NCBI RefSeq assembly: GCF_945915485.1
Contig: NZ_CAMEFJ010000005.1
Location: 1 to 64,000, forward strand
Reading direction: 5' to 3'
Length of the DNA: 64,000 nucleotides
DNA from: an uncultured Agrococcus sp.
GTDB lineage: Bacteria > Actinomycetota > Actinomycetes > Actinomycetales > Microbacteriaceae
The position numbers were made by a program, and so were the translations under genes. The notes beneath the pieces were generated by a model. It had not been told where the DNA came from, did no database searches, and worked only from the letters and a program-made list of their open reading frames with translations. This document shows positions 1 to 9,942 of the stretch, one piece after another; the first letter of the stretch is position 1, and each line of letters opens with the position of its first letter.

Positions 1-189
1 AGCAGAATTGCACGGCGTGCCCTGTGTGGCAATCCCCTTGCTGCGTGGGCCGGTTGGTCGTACATATGTGCCTGCACGAAAAACGCGAAAGACGTGAAGG
101 GCTGACAAACGGTCAGTCTTTCGTGCGCGGGCGACAGAAACTCAGCCTTTCGGGCATGCCTTGGCGAGCGCGCTACGAACCCGAACCGC

Positions 190-906
190 TCAATCGCGCT
201 TGGATTTCGCCGACCTCCGCCAGCGTCTGAGCGCCAGGATCGTCATTACGGCCACTGTCAGCCAGGCAGCGACCACGACGGCTGCGTGCGCAATCGAAGG
301 TTCCGCGATGAACGCGCCGATCGCCACGAGGGAAACCTGCCCGGGGATCGTCGCAACTCCACTGGCGATCAAGTAGTCGCGCTGGGATACGCCGAAGGCG
401 CCGCTGCCGTAGTTCACGGGCCAGTAGGGGAGCCCCGGCATCAACCGCAGTACGAAGACTGCGCTGAGTCCGGAGTCCTCCAAGTGCTTCTCGACCGTGG
501 TTGCGTGGCGACCGAGCAGTCGCTTCACCGTCGCCGTTCCGAGCCCGCGCGCGAGCCAATAGGCGATCCAGCATCCGATCAGTGCGCCGATGACCGACAG
601 GATGCTGCCTTCGACAATGCCGAACAGGATGCCGGCTGTTACGGCCATGATCGTGACCGGAATGGGCGTGATCGCAACGACTGCATAGAGCGCGACGAAC
701 ACGATCCAGGCGGCGCCTCCCCATCCAACGAGACGTTCCTGCAGCTCGTCGATCGACGGCAGTTTGACGTTGAACACCAGCCACACCATGCCGAGCACAA
801 CGAGGCCGAGCAGCGTGTTGCGCAGGAGTGTGCCCCAGCGCGGCCCGTGCGAGGAGTGCTGTTCGGCCGCCGTTCGATCCTCGGCGGCGCTGTGTTCTTC
901 GGTCAC
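190..906 (-). CDS. TVP38/TMEM64 (SNARE-associated/DedA-like) family membrane protein
   Basis: 238-aa ORF with several hydrophobic segments and motifs such as GILFGIVEGSILSVIGALIGCWIAYWLARGLG and LRLMPGLPYWPVNYGSG, typical of the TVP38 family. Confidence 0.85.
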   Translation of the reverse strand: MTEEHSAAEDRTAAEQHSSHGPRWGTLLRNTLLGLVVLGMVWLVFNVKLPSIDELQERLVGWGGAAWIVFVALYAVVAITPIPVTIMAVTAGILFGIVEGSILSVIGALIGCWIAYWLARGLGTATVKRLLGRHATTVEKHLEDSGLSAVFVLRLMPGLPYWPVNYGSGAFGVSQRDYLIASGVATIPGQVSLVAIGAFIAEPSIAHAAVVVAAWLTVAVMTILALRRWRRSAKSKRD

Positions 907-982
907 CTGACCATTCTAGGTTCGCAAGGTCAGACCAACCGTGATGGCCAGCAGCACCACGCTCTGCCAGACTGACGGGGTC

Positions 983-1810
983 ATGACGAAAGAACAGCGG
1001 CCGGACTACGAAACTCACACGTTGATCGAGGCTGCCGCTGCCGCAGACGTTACGGGCTGGGGCTTCTCCTGGCTCGATGGGCGGGCGACAGAGGAGCGAC
1101 CGCCGTGGGGCTATGCGAAGTTGCTCGCGAAGCGCCTACGCACTGCACGGGTCGCCCTCGACCTCGATACGGGCGGAGGGGAAGTCCTGAACGAGGCGCC
1201 GGTGCTGGCCGTCGAGCAGCACGCGACAGAGGGATGGCCACCGAATTTCGAGGTCGCGTGTGCAACGCTCGGCCCGCGCGGAGTGCAGATACATGCCACT
1301 GACCGCCATCAGCCGCTGCCGTTCGCCGATGCAACGTTCGATCTGGTCACCTCGCGGCATCCCGTCACGCCTCGGTGGTCGGAGATCGCGCGCGTCCTGG
1401 CACCGGGTGGCGAGTACTTCGCACAGCACGTCGGCCCCGCCTCAGCCGATGAACTCACCGAGTTCTTCTACGGTCGGACGAGCTCCCGCGATCGCAATAG
1501 TCGTGCTCCCGACGTCGAGACTCGCGCGGCGAATGCTGCCGGCCTGGTCATTGACGAGTTGCAGACGGCACGACTGCGCATGGAGTTCTTCGACGTCGGC
1601 GCCGTCGTTTGGATTCTCCGCAAATGCGTGTGGTGGGTACCCGACTTCGACGTGGTCACCCACACGGGCCGATTGCTGGCAATGGATGCCCATATCCGGC
1701 GCGAAAGAAGCTTCGTCGCGTACTCGAGCCGGCACCTCGTGCGCGCCCGCAAGCCCTGCAATCTTCAGCCTCGAAACGAGGACGCGAGCGGATCCGATGT
1801 CCGCCGCTAG
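983..1810 (+). CDS. class I SAM-dependent methyltransferase-like protein
   Basis: VALDLDTGGGEVL (motif I-like), LPFADATFDLVTSRHPV and EIARVLAPGGEYFAQHVG; ATG at 983 chosen inside ORF 941-1810. Confidence 0.75.
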   Translation: MTKEQRPDYETHTLIEAAAAADVTGWGFSWLDGRATEERPPWGYAKLLAKRLRTARVALDLDTGGGEVLNEAPVLAVEQHATEGWPPNFEVACATLGPRGVQIHATDRHQPLPFADATFDLVTSRHPVTPRWSEIARVLAPGGEYFAQHVGPASADELTEFFYGRTSSRDRNSRAPDVETRAANAAGLVIDELQTARLRMEFFDVGAVVWILRKCVWWVPDFDVVTHTGRLLAMDAHIRRERSFVAYSSRHLVRARKPCNLQPRNEDASGSDVRR

Positions 1811-2316
1811 TCAGCGCTTGCCGACTGCATCGTCTGCTGCCACCGATCAAGTAGGCTGCCCAGCTGATCGACTTCCGCGTCTGTCAGTCCGGCAACGAGA
1901 CTTTCGTCGGTTGCCAGTACATGAGCTGCGCTCTCTTCAACCAGCCGATGACCCCTTGCGGTCAGTTCAACTTCAACACGCCGATTGGCGAGCGAGCGAC
2001 GAGTGACGAGCCCCGCGCCTTCCGCCTTCGCAACGCGTTGCGAGATCGCGCCGGCGGTCACGAGGCACACGTCCGTCAGCTCGCGTGTTGTCAGCGTGTA
2101 TGGCGTTCCTGCTCTGCGTAGGGAGCTGAGAAGATCGAGGGTCGCGGCATCGATGCGGTGTTTCGAGAGCGCTTCTTCTCTTGCCTGCCGCAGGCTCCGG
2201 CCGATGACTTTGACGGATGTGATCAAAGCGATGGATCTGGTCGGGACACCCGGAAGCTCGCGCTGCCAAGCGTCGGAGATATCGCGCGGTGTCGCGCGGG
2301 GAAGTTGATTCTGCAT
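1807..2316 (-). CDS. MarR family transcriptional regulator
   Basis: 169 aa; winged-helix region TLDLLSSLRRAGTPYTLTTRELTDVCLVTAGAISQRVAKAEGAGLVTRRSLANRRVEVELTARG. Confidence 0.85.
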   Translation of the reverse strand: MQNQLPRATPRDISDAWQRELPGVPTRSIALITSVKVIGRSLRQAREEALSKHRIDAATLDLLSSLRRAGTPYTLTTRELTDVCLVTAGAISQRVAKAEGAGLVTRRSLANRRVEVELTARGHRLVEESAAHVLATDESLVAGLTDAEVDQLGSLLDRWQQTMQSASAD

Positions 2317-2324
2317 GGAGCTCC

Positions 2325-2342
2325 TTGTTTAGCGCTAAACAA
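2325..2342. promoter_or_regulatory. Palindromic operator 1 in marR-SDR divergent region
   Basis: TTGTTTAGCGCTAAACAA, perfect 18-bp palindrome directly upstream of marR start. Confidence 0.8.
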
Positions 2343-2351
2343 AACTGTACC

Positions 2352-2365
2352 GTTTAGTGCTAAAC
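2352..2365. promoter_or_regulatory. Palindromic operator 2 in marR-SDR divergent region
   Basis: GTTTAGTGCTAAAC, same half-sites as operator 1, centre 25 bp away. Confidence 0.78.
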
Positions 2366-2380
2366 AATATAGGAGGGGTT

Positions 2381-3097
2381 ATGAACCGTACAGTGTTGAT
2401 TACGGGCGGAAGCGGCGGGATCGGTCGTGCCATTGCCGAGCAGTTCATCAGGGCCGGAGACGATGTCCTGATTACCGGCAGAAGCGACGACATCGCGTCT
2501 TCGGCTTCCGGACTGGGAGCAACCGGTGTGAGACTCGATCTCGAAGACATCGCGTCGATTGACGAGTTACCGACGATCCTCGCTTCAGGGGTCGACGTCA
2601 TCGTCAATAACGCTGGAGGGTTCGCGGCCCCTGCTCCCGCAGCTGACGCTGACCTTACTGCCTTTGCCGAGTACTGGCACCGGAACCTGCGCGTCAACGT
2701 GGTCGGTGCAGCTCTAGTCACGCGGGCGCTCGAGGACCACATCAGCCCCGGTGGGGCAGTCATCAGCATTGGTTCGATCGGCGCGGAGTATGCGGGAAAC
2801 CCCTACTCGGCGTCGAAAGCGGCGTTGCAGGCTTGGAACGCCGGAGTATCCGAGCGGCTCGGCGCGAGAGGCATCACGGCGAATGTGGTCGCTCCCGGAT
2901 ATGTCGAGGGCACCAACCTTTTCGGCGGCCCTCTCGGCGCGGGCCGTCGCACGGCGCTCGTTGAACGTACGCACACGAAGTGTGTCGGCAAGCCAGAGGA
3001 CATCGGCTCGATCGTCTCTTTCCTCGCATCACCGAAAGCGAGACACATCACCGGTCAGACGATGCACGTGAACGGAGGCGCACACACGACCCGTTAG
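2381..3097 (+). CDS. SDR family NAD(P)-dependent oxidoreductase
   Basis: MNRTVLITGGSGGIGRAIAEQF (TGxxxGIG), NNAGG, YSASKAALQAW; ATG at 2381 preceded by AGGAGG. Confidence 0.9.
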   Translation: MNRTVLITGGSGGIGRAIAEQFIRAGDDVLITGRSDDIASSASGLGATGVRLDLEDIASIDELPTILASGVDVIVNNAGGFAAPAPAADADLTAFAEYWHRNLRVNVVGAALVTRALEDHISPGGAVISIGSIGAEYAGNPYSASKAALQAWNAGVSERLGARGITANVVAPGYVEGTNLFGGPLGAGRRTALVERTHTKCVGKPEDIGSIVSFLASPKARHITGQTMHVNGGAHTTR

Positions 3098-3203
3098 ACC
3101 CCCGCCCACGGGTCCGGAAGGGGACGGTGCTGTCAAGGCCTCTGCGACGGGTGCGGTGCGCAAGTAGGCTTTGAGCGCGGTGGCAGTTCGACGCAACCGA
3201 GCG

Positions 3204-4664
3204 ATGGGAGCAGAGATGTCGATCGACTTCGCGCTGCGCAGCGAGTACGCGACAGCGCTTGAAGAGCTGACCGTCCCTTGGCAGGCGGTGCGCCCGGAAG
3301 AACCGAAGCTGCGGGTACTCAACGAAGAACTCGCAGCCGAGTTCGGGCTGGACCCCAGCGTGCTGCGAACCGAATCGGGCATCCGGTTCCTGCTCGGCAA
3401 TGAGCTGCCCGAGCAGGCGAAACCGGTAGCGCAGGCGTACGCGGGACATCAGTTCGGGTTCTACGCCCCGAGACTCGGGGACGGCCGAGCGCTGCTGCTG
3501 GGGGAGCTCACCGACGTGCACGGACGCACGCGCGACATCCACTTGAAGGGTTCCGGCAGAACGCCGTTCGCACGCGCCGATGGCTTTGCGACGATCGGGC
3601 CGATGCTGCGCGAGTACCTCATGGGCGAAGCGATGCACGCCCTCGGCATAGCGACGACGCGCGCGCTCGCTGTCGTCGAAACGGGGACCTCGGTTCGTCG
3701 CGAAGCGGAGTTCTTCCCAGGTGCAGTGCTCGCACGCGTTGCGAGCAGTCACATCAGGGTCGGAACATTTCAGTACGCACGATCAACCGGGGACGAGGCG
3801 CTGCTGGAGAAGCTCGCAGATTTCACGATTCAGCGTCACTACCCGCAGCTCGAAGGGAATCCGAAACGCTACGAGGAGCTCGTGGAAGCCGTCGCAACGG
3901 AGCAGGCGAAGCTGCTCGCTTCGTGGATGCTCGTCGGATTCGTGCACGGCGTCATGAACACCGACAACACCTCACTCGCCGGTGAAACCATCGATTACGG
4001 TCCCTGCGCCTTCATCGACGACTACGATCCGGGTGCCGTTTTCAGCTCGATCGATCACCAGGGTCGCTACGCCTTCGCGAATCAGCCCGGCATCGCTCTC
4101 TGGAATCTGTCTCGTTTCGCCGACAGCCTGTTGCCGTTGCTCGCCGACGACCAGGATGCCGCTGTCGAAATCGCCGAGGGCCGCGTGCGAGTGTTCACGA
4201 GCGTCTACGAGGCCGAGCTCCTCGCAGGGATGCGCCGCAAGCTCGGTATCGCGGATGCCACCGACGCGGAGATGGGGGAGGCCGCACGGCCGATGCTCGC
4301 TCGGTTGGAGGCCGAAAGCGTCGACTACCACCGGTTCTTCCGGGCCCTCGCTCACGCCGCGCGCGGCGAATCGGCAGCCCTCCATGCACTGTTCACGGGG
4401 GAAGAAGGCATTGGCGAATGGTTCCAGACGTGGCTCGGTCTGAGCCCGGACGGGGATGCGATGGACCGTGTGAACCCCGTCTATGTGCCGCGGAACCACA
4501 TCGTGGACGAAGCCCTCGTCGCGGCGACGGAAGGCGACTTCGAACCCTTCTCCCGGCTCCTCGAAGTCCTCGAGCATCCCTTCGAGGAGCGGCCCGGCCT
4601 CGATCGGTACGCGGCTCCGGCACCCGAAGGCTCATGGCCGCACGTGACGTACTGCGGCACATGA
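3204..4664 (+). CDS. selO: SelO/YdiU (UPF0061) family protein, probable protein adenylyltransferase
   Basis: HQFGFYAPRLGDGRALLLGEL, HLKGSGRTPFARADGFATIGPMLREYLMGEAMHALGI and GVMNTDNTSLAGETIDYGPCAFIDDYDPGAVFSSIDHQGRYAFANQP are hallmark SelO blocks. Confidence 0.95.
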   Translation: MGAEMSIDFALRSEYATALEELTVPWQAVRPEEPKLRVLNEELAAEFGLDPSVLRTESGIRFLLGNELPEQAKPVAQAYAGHQFGFYAPRLGDGRALLLGELTDVHGRTRDIHLKGSGRTPFARADGFATIGPMLREYLMGEAMHALGIATTRALAVVETGTSVRREAEFFPGAVLARVASSHIRVGTFQYARSTGDEALLEKLADFTIQRHYPQLEGNPKRYEELVEAVATEQAKLLASWMLVGFVHGVMNTDNTSLAGETIDYGPCAFIDDYDPGAVFSSIDHQGRYAFANQPGIALWNLSRFADSLLPLLADDQDAAVEIAEGRVRVFTSVYEAELLAGMRRKLGIADATDAEMGEAARPMLARLEAESVDYHRFFRALAHAARGESAALHALFTGEEGIGEWFQTWLGLSPDGDAMDRVNPVYVPRNHIVDEALVAATEGDFEPFSRLLEVLEHPFEERPGLDRYAAPAPEGSWPHVTYCGT

Positions 4665-4674
4665 GCCGACGAGA

Positions 4675-5526
4675 TTACTCCGCTCGCAGGATGATGCTGC
4701 CGACCGACACCTCTGCATCGACCACGTGTGGGCTGCTGGGGTCGGTTCGTAGCGTCGAGTCGATGCTGCCCACCGAGGCGTCGCGACTGAGGCTGTAGAG
4801 CGCGTCGGGGAGCGTGACCGTCGCATCGCCGACGGAAACATCGACATCCACCAGCGCGGGCGTGCTGCCGGTCAGCGCAACGTCGGCAGTTCCGACCGAG
4901 ACCGAGATATCGGCGGTCTCGACATCGCGCAGCGAGACATCGGCCCTCCCTGTCTCAACCGTCACGTTCAGCGTCTCTGCTTCGCCGAAGGCGATGGCTT
5001 CTCCTGCTCCGACGCGCACATCGAGGGAGCGAAATGCACCGTCGATACGAAGGGCCCCTGCTCCGACTTCGGCTTCCGCATCCAGTGACCCGTTCAGCGT
5101 GTCGGGCAGTGTCAGGACCGCGGAGTCCGACCCCGCGTTGCAGAAGATGAAACACCAGCCTCCGAAGGGGCCGCGCCGCTGGTCGACAACGAGGGTTTCG
5201 CCGTTTCGATCGAACTGCCAATTCGTGCCGTGAGCCTCGAGGGTCGCCTCGCTGACGTTACCGAACTCGACGGTCAGCTGCGTTGCGGATGCGTTGACAT
5301 CGAGTTCCGTAATCCCGCTCGTATCGAGCGACTGTGCCGAGTCTCCGCCGTCGGCAACGCTCCAGACACTGCCGGCCGTCGCCACAGCGGCCGAACCGCC
5401 CACGCCCACGAGCGTGAAGGCACCGATTACGGCCGTCGTGATTGCGACCGTCTTCGCAGCCGTTGACCGTTCTTGTCGTGTGTCCGCAGACGGTGTCGAG
5501 ATCTTGGAGGAGTCGTTGTCGTTCAT
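4675..5526 (-). CDS. DUF4097-like (adhesin-like beta-repeat) membrane-anchored protein
   Basis: N-terminal TM segment followed by repetitive GxADVxLxxV-type beta repeats (VSVGTADVALTG, VSVGDATVTLPD); overlaps the downstream RR/HK genes as an operon. Confidence 0.7.
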   Translation of the reverse strand: MNDNDSSKISTPSADTRQERSTAAKTVAITTAVIGAFTLVGVGGSAAVATAGSVWSVADGGDSAQSLDTSGITELDVNASATQLTVEFGNVSEATLEAHGTNWQFDRNGETLVVDQRRGPFGGWCFIFCNAGSDSAVLTLPDTLNGSLDAEAEVGAGALRIDGAFRSLDVRVGAGEAIAFGEAETLNVTVETGRADVSLRDVETADISVSVGTADVALTGSTPALVDVDVSVGDATVTLPDALYSLSRDASVGSIDSTLRTDPSSPHVVDAEVSVGSIILRAE

Positions 5527-6206
5527 GATTGCTGTCCTGTCTGGTGCGCAGAGCCCTGCGTGCCGTGGGTTTCGATGTGTACGAGTGCCGCCAGCACCCG
5601 CCGGTTCCCGGCTTCCGGCTCGAGCTCGAGTTTCTGGAAGATGGCGGTGACATGCTTTTCGACACTGGCCGCAGAGAGGAAGAGCATATCCGCGATGGTC
5701 TGATTAGACTTCCCCTCGGCAAGTGCCGCGAGAACCGTGCGCTCGCGATCGCTGAGTCGCTGCATGCGCTGATCCTGATTGCGACGAGTGAGCAGCTGGG
5801 AGACGACTTCCGGATCCAACACGGTTGCACCGGCCGCGATCTGCTCCACCGAACCGATGAATTCCGTGACGTCGGCGACGCGATCTTTGAGGAGGTAGCC
5901 GAAGGCGCCGCCCGATGCAGAGATCAAATCGCTTGCGTACCGCTCCTCGACGTACTGCGAGAGCACCAGGATGGGCAGCTCCGGACGCGTCCGTCGAAGC
6001 AGCAGAGCGGCTCGAATGCCTTCGTCGGTGAAGGTCGGAGGCAGACGAACATCGAGGATGCAGAGCTGAGGGGCTGTCCTCTCGACCTCTTCTGCCAGCG
6101 TTTCCGTGTCCGAGAGTGCGGCAACGACTTCGTGTCCGGAATGCTCGAGCAGTCGGGCAATACCTTCGCGGAGGAGTACGGAGTCTTCACAGATCAGGAT
6201 GCGCAT
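5523..6206 (-). CDS. NarL/LuxR-family response regulator
   Basis: MRILICEDSVLLREGIARLLE receiver domain; LSDRERTVLAALAEGKSNQTIADMLFLSAASVEKHVTAIFQKL HTH_LuxR. Confidence 0.93.
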   Translation of the reverse strand: MRILICEDSVLLREGIARLLEHSGHEVVAALSDTETLAEEVERTAPQLCILDVRLPPTFTDEGIRAALLLRRTRPELPILVLSQYVEERYASDLISASGGAFGYLLKDRVADVTEFIGSVEQIAAGATVLDPEVVSQLLTRRNQDQRMQRLSDRERTVLAALAEGKSNQTIADMLFLSAASVEKHVTAIFQKLELEPEAGNRRVLAALVHIETHGTQGSAHQTGQQS

Positions 6207-7486
6207 GGAACGGTCACCTCCAGTGCCGTCGGGCCGCCGTTCGGGCTGTCGAGTCGCGCGGTGCCGCCTGCAGCCTGCACACGATTGGATATGCCGTCGA
6301 GTCCGCCACCGGGTTGGACGACTGCGCCGCCGACGCCGTTATCTTCGACTCGAGCCCAGAGCGTTGCGTCATCTCGCAGGCGGACGGTCACTCTGCACGA
6401 GCTCGCTCTCGAGTGTTTGGCTGCGTTCGTGAGTGCCTCGGAAACCGCGAAGTAGACGGCGGCTTCTGCATCCCTCCCGACCCTGTGCGGCATTTGCACA
6501 TCGAGTTGAATGGGGACGTGCGATCGTCCTGCGAGCGCCGAAAGTGCGGCATCCAACCCGCGGTCGTCCAGCACGGAAGCGTGGATGCCGCGAGCGAGTT
6601 GTCGCAGCTCCGTTATGGCGGCCTTCGTGGAGGTGTGTGCTTCGTCGATCAATTGCTTGGCCGCCGTCGGGTCCTGTTCGACCTGCTGGCTGGCCAGCCC
6701 GAGCGTCATTCCAACCGAAACGAGGCGGGGTTGGACCCCGTCGTGCAAGTCGCGTTCGATGCGGGTGCGCTCGACATCCGCGGCACGAACCGCACCTTCT
6801 CGCTGCCTTGCCGATGTGCGTGCGCTCTGCTCGAGCGTGCTGACCCTGGCCACGGAACCGATGATGCCTATCGAAATCGACCGGTGCAGCAGCGACGTAA
6901 CGACGACCAGCACGGGAGCGAGGATGGCGCCGATAATGCCCAGCACGAGCAGGGTCGTGGAGGTTGCAGCCGACGAGCCGAAGAACACGCCCCAGACCGA
7001 CGAGAGCGACCAGGTTTCCGGTACGCCCATCAGGCCCAGCACGATCGCCCCGATCGAGACGATGAACAGATGCACCATGGCGATGAGGAAGACACCGAGC
7101 GTACTCGCGATGAGGAAGTTCGCGAGCGCAGCCCACATTCGTCCGTCGATCGTCTGCCGCAGGAAGGTCATGACGTATGCCTTGAACCCCGGCTCGCTCT
7201 GCTTTCGGAGGCGCAGGGGAGGCGCACCGAGTAGGTATAGGCCGTCGACGCGCGTGGTCTCGAGCCAGGCGACGCCGAAGATGGCGTAGACCAGGCCGAC
7301 CAGTAGCAGCAGCCCGATACCGAGCACGAGGATCAAGCTGACACCGGCGGAAAAGATGCCGATGAGGATGCTCAGGACGGCCCATCCGAGGGCGCCCATC
7401 GCGGCGAGATGAAGAATCGTGGTTGGGATTCTGAGCGGCGAGCGCACGGCTTTCCGTGGCGCGACGTCGGTCTTGGTCGTTGTCAT
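6194..7486 (-). CDS. sensor histidine kinase (HisKA_3 type)
   Basis: TM segments; RTRIERDLHDGVQPRLVSVGM H-box, VYFAVSEALTNAAKHSRAS and VEDNGVGGAVVQPGGGLDGISNRV ATPase boxes. Confidence 0.93.
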   Translation of the reverse strand: MTTTKTDVAPRKAVRSPLRIPTTILHLAAMGALGWAVLSILIGIFSAGVSLILVLGIGLLLLVGLVYAIFGVAWLETTRVDGLYLLGAPPLRLRKQSEPGFKAYVMTFLRQTIDGRMWAALANFLIASTLGVFLIAMVHLFIVSIGAIVLGLMGVPETWSLSSVWGVFFGSSAATSTTLLVLGIIGAILAPVLVVVTSLLHRSISIGIIGSVARVSTLEQSARTSARQREGAVRAADVERTRIERDLHDGVQPRLVSVGMTLGLASQQVEQDPTAAKQLIDEAHTSTKAAITELRQLARGIHASVLDDRGLDAALSALAGRSHVPIQLDVQMPHRVGRDAEAAVYFAVSEALTNAAKHSRASSCRVTVRLRDDATLWARVEDNGVGGAVVQPGGGLDGISNRVQAAGGTARLDSPNGGPTALEVTVPCAS

Positions 7487-7639
7487 GGTTCCAAGCTACG
7501 GCTGACGCAGGTTTGGGGCTACAGGGGAAGCCAGACAACTCCTTCGGGTTTTCCCGAATCGGATGACAGCATCCGACGAGCGCGGGTGAACCGCTACCGT
7601 TGGCAGCTATGGAGAGAACACGGATGCTCGGGGACGCTC

Positions 7640-8599
7640 GTGCCGAGTCGTGACGCTCTTGAACGGCACCAGGTCTGGATCTATCTCGCCGCCGTGGCCG
7701 TCGGGTTGGTCGTCGGCGTCGCCGTGACGTCGTTCGGTGACCTTGGCGAAGCGCTGGTCTGGCCGGTGCTGGCGGCGCTGCTGTACGCGACGTTTACGCA
7801 GACGCCGCTCGCTTCGATTCCGGCGGCGTTCAAAGATGTCCGCTTCCTCATGACTGCGCTCCTGGGTAACTTCGTGTTCGTACCGCTGCTGGTCTGGGCG
7901 ATCGTTGGGTTCATGCCGGATGATCAGCCGCTGCGCCTTGGATTGTTCCTGGTACTGCTCGTGCCCTGCACCGACTGGTTCATCACCTTCAGTCAGCTCG
8001 GGGGCGGGGATGTGGCGAGGGCGACAGCACTGACCCCGGTGACCCTGCTCCTCCAGCTGCTCCTCCTGCCGCTCTATCTCGTGCTGCTGACGGGGATCGA
8101 TGTCTCGTCGATCTTCGCACCGGCCGATGTCTGGCCCGGGTTGCTCATCGTGCTGGTTCCGCTCGTGCTCGCGGCCGCCACCGAGCAGCTCGCGAAACGG
8201 TTCCCGATACGCAGTGGCATCGATCGACTCGGATGGTTGCCGGTGCCGTTGCTGGCCGTGGTGATCTTCCTGGTTTCCTCATCACACGCCGACATCCTCG
8301 GCGACGTCATCGGGCTGCTGCCGGCAGCGGGGGCCGCACTCGTCTTCCTTGCGGTGAGCCTCGTACTGGCCAAAGCGCTCGCGTTGGCTGCCCGGCTGCC
8401 CGTGCAGCACGGACGGACGCTGGCATTCTCCTTAGGCACCAGGAACTCGTTCCTCGTGCTGCCGTTCGCCCTCGCGCTGCCCGCTGGGTGGGAGGTGAGC
8501 GCGATCGTCGTGGTCATGCAGTCGATCATCGAGCTGCTCGGGATGCTGTTCTTCCTCTGGTTCGTTCCCCGCGTACTGTTCCGCGAGCGTTCAGGCTGA
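7640..8599 (+). CDS. arsenic-resistance/bile acid:sodium symporter (BASS/ACR3-like) family transporter
   Basis: LERHQVWIYLAAVAVGLVVG, LVPCTDWFITFSQLGGGDVARATALTPVTLLLQ, FSLGTRNSFLVLPFALALP; GTG start at 7640 is the in-frame choice. Confidence 0.85.
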   Translation: MPSRDALERHQVWIYLAAVAVGLVVGVAVTSFGDLGEALVWPVLAALLYATFTQTPLASIPAAFKDVRFLMTALLGNFVFVPLLVWAIVGFMPDDQPLRLGLFLVLLVPCTDWFITFSQLGGGDVARATALTPVTLLLQLLLLPLYLVLLTGIDVSSIFAPADVWPGLLIVLVPLVLAAATEQLAKRFPIRSGIDRLGWLPVPLLAVVIFLVSSSHADILGDVIGLLPAAGAALVFLAVSLVLAKALALAARLPVQHGRTLAFSLGTRNSFLVLPFALALPAGWEVSAIVVVMQSIIELLGMLFFLWFVPRVLFRERSG

Positions 8600-8604
8600 T
8601 CCAG

Positions 8605-9942
8605 CTATTCGCCGCGCTCCGGTGCCGTCAGCACGCGCAGCAGCACCGGTCGCGTAATGCTCACGCCGGTCAGCAGCATCAGGATGCCCGCAGCCAGGAG
8701 CAGAACAAGTGTCGCGGAGGAGATGGGAGACATGATCAGCATCATCAGGACGAGCACGAAACTGAGCAGCGACGCCGCAGCGGCCGAGCCGGCCACTGCG
8801 ACGAACGCGGGCATCATGACCTCTTCTCTGCGCATCCGCATCAGGGCGCCGCGCGGGATTCCGAGTCTGTCGAGGGCGACGAAGAGTTCTCGACGCTCCA
8901 ACACGGCCGCCGACTGAGTGATCGCCACCTGACACCCCGCGACCAGGAAGGCGATGACGATCGCCGAGAGCAGCATCGTCCTGGCATCGGCGAACATCAG
9001 CAGCTGGTCGTCGGTCATGATCTCCCGGCTATCGCTGGCTCGGATCACATCGAGGTACCCCATCATGGCCACCGCGGGAACCATGATGAAACTCGTCAGC
9101 GCGATCGCGGAGACCTGGCGCCAACTCGCCTTCGGATCGTCGGCGATGCTGCGCATGGCGATCAGCCGAGCACCGTCGGACGTGCGTCTTGCGCGGATGC
9201 GGGCTGTCGTCGCCACGATCCACGGTCCGACGAGTCCGAGCACGCCCATGACGGCGAGCACGGCCAGCGCGAGCACGACGAAGACCACGGCGAGACCCCA
9301 CTCGGGAGACACGACCTGCGTGAGCAGTGCCGCACCGACGATGACGGCAGCGCCGAGCACGATGCGCAGCCAGCTCAGTCTCGGAGCGTCGCGTCGGATC
9401 CGGACGCCGAGCGGGGAGATGGTTACCCGGCGCAGACCGGCCATCGCACTGCCCATGGCGATCACCGTGAGCGCGATCGGGATCACCGCCCGGACGGCGA
9501 TCGGCAACGCGAAAGCAGAAGGTGTCGAGGGCTGCCCGTAGATCGTCAGCGCAGAAAGTGCGAACGGCAGCGCGAGCGATACGGCGGTGCCGGCCGCGAT
9601 GCCTATTGCGGCGATGAGCGTCGCCTCGGCCAGCGCCGTCCTCCTCACCCGTGCCGCGGACACGCCCAGCAGGCGCAACGTCGCGAGCCGATCGTCGCGG
9701 CTGCGGGCCGTGAGACGGGCGGTCGCCGTGCCGAGCGTCGCGAGCGGAACGAAGACGAACCCCACGAGCACGATCGCGAGAACCGGGTAGCCGATTTCAT
9801 CCGACGGCACCCGCAGGAACGCTGCCGTGAGCATCGCGACGCCGAAACTCAGCACCGTTGTCACCGCAGATGCCGTCAGTTGCAGCCACGCGAGCGACGG
9901 ATCCCTGCGGGTCGCCGCGGCGAGCATCCACATGGCCGTCAT
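8605..9942 (-). CDS. FtsX-like ABC transporter permease
   Basis: 445 aa, multiple TM segments with FtsX/MacB-like permease pattern; overlaps the ATPase gene at 9939. Confidence 0.85.
   Translation of the reverse strand: MTAMWMLAAATRRDPSLAWLQLTASAVTTVLSFGVAMLTAAFLRVPSDEIGYPVLAIVLVGFVFVPLATLGTATARLTARSRDDRLATLRLLGVSAARVRRTALAEATLIAAIGIAAGTAVSLALPFALSALTIYGQPSTPSAFALPIAVRAVIPIALTVIAMGSAMAGLRRVTISPLGVRIRRDAPRLSWLRIVLGAAVIVGAALLTQVVSPEWGLAVVFVVLALAVLAVMGVLGLVGPWIVATTARIRARRTSDGARLIAMRSIADDPKASWRQVSAIALTSFIMVPAVAMMGYLDVIRASDSREIMTDDQLLMFADARTMLLSAIVIAFLVAGCQVAITQSAAVLERRELFVALDRLGIPRGALMRMRREEVMMPAFVAVAGSAAAASLLSFVLVLMMLIMSPISSATLVLLLAAGILMLLTGVSITRPVLLRVLTAPERGE

Noticed and set aside
2-97. Possible C-terminal tail of an upstream plus-strand gene (AELHGVPCVAIPLLRGPVGRTYVPARKTRKT*), followed by a stem-loop CGAAAGAC...GTCTTTCG (86-123)
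   Set aside because: Only 31 residues visible and no recognisable motif; the hairpin has a large asymmetric bulge and no clear T tract. Needs sequence left of the window.
3097-3114. GACCC-N8-GGGTC stem after the SDR gene
   Set aside because: 5-bp arms are expected by chance in GC-rich DNA and there is no T tract.
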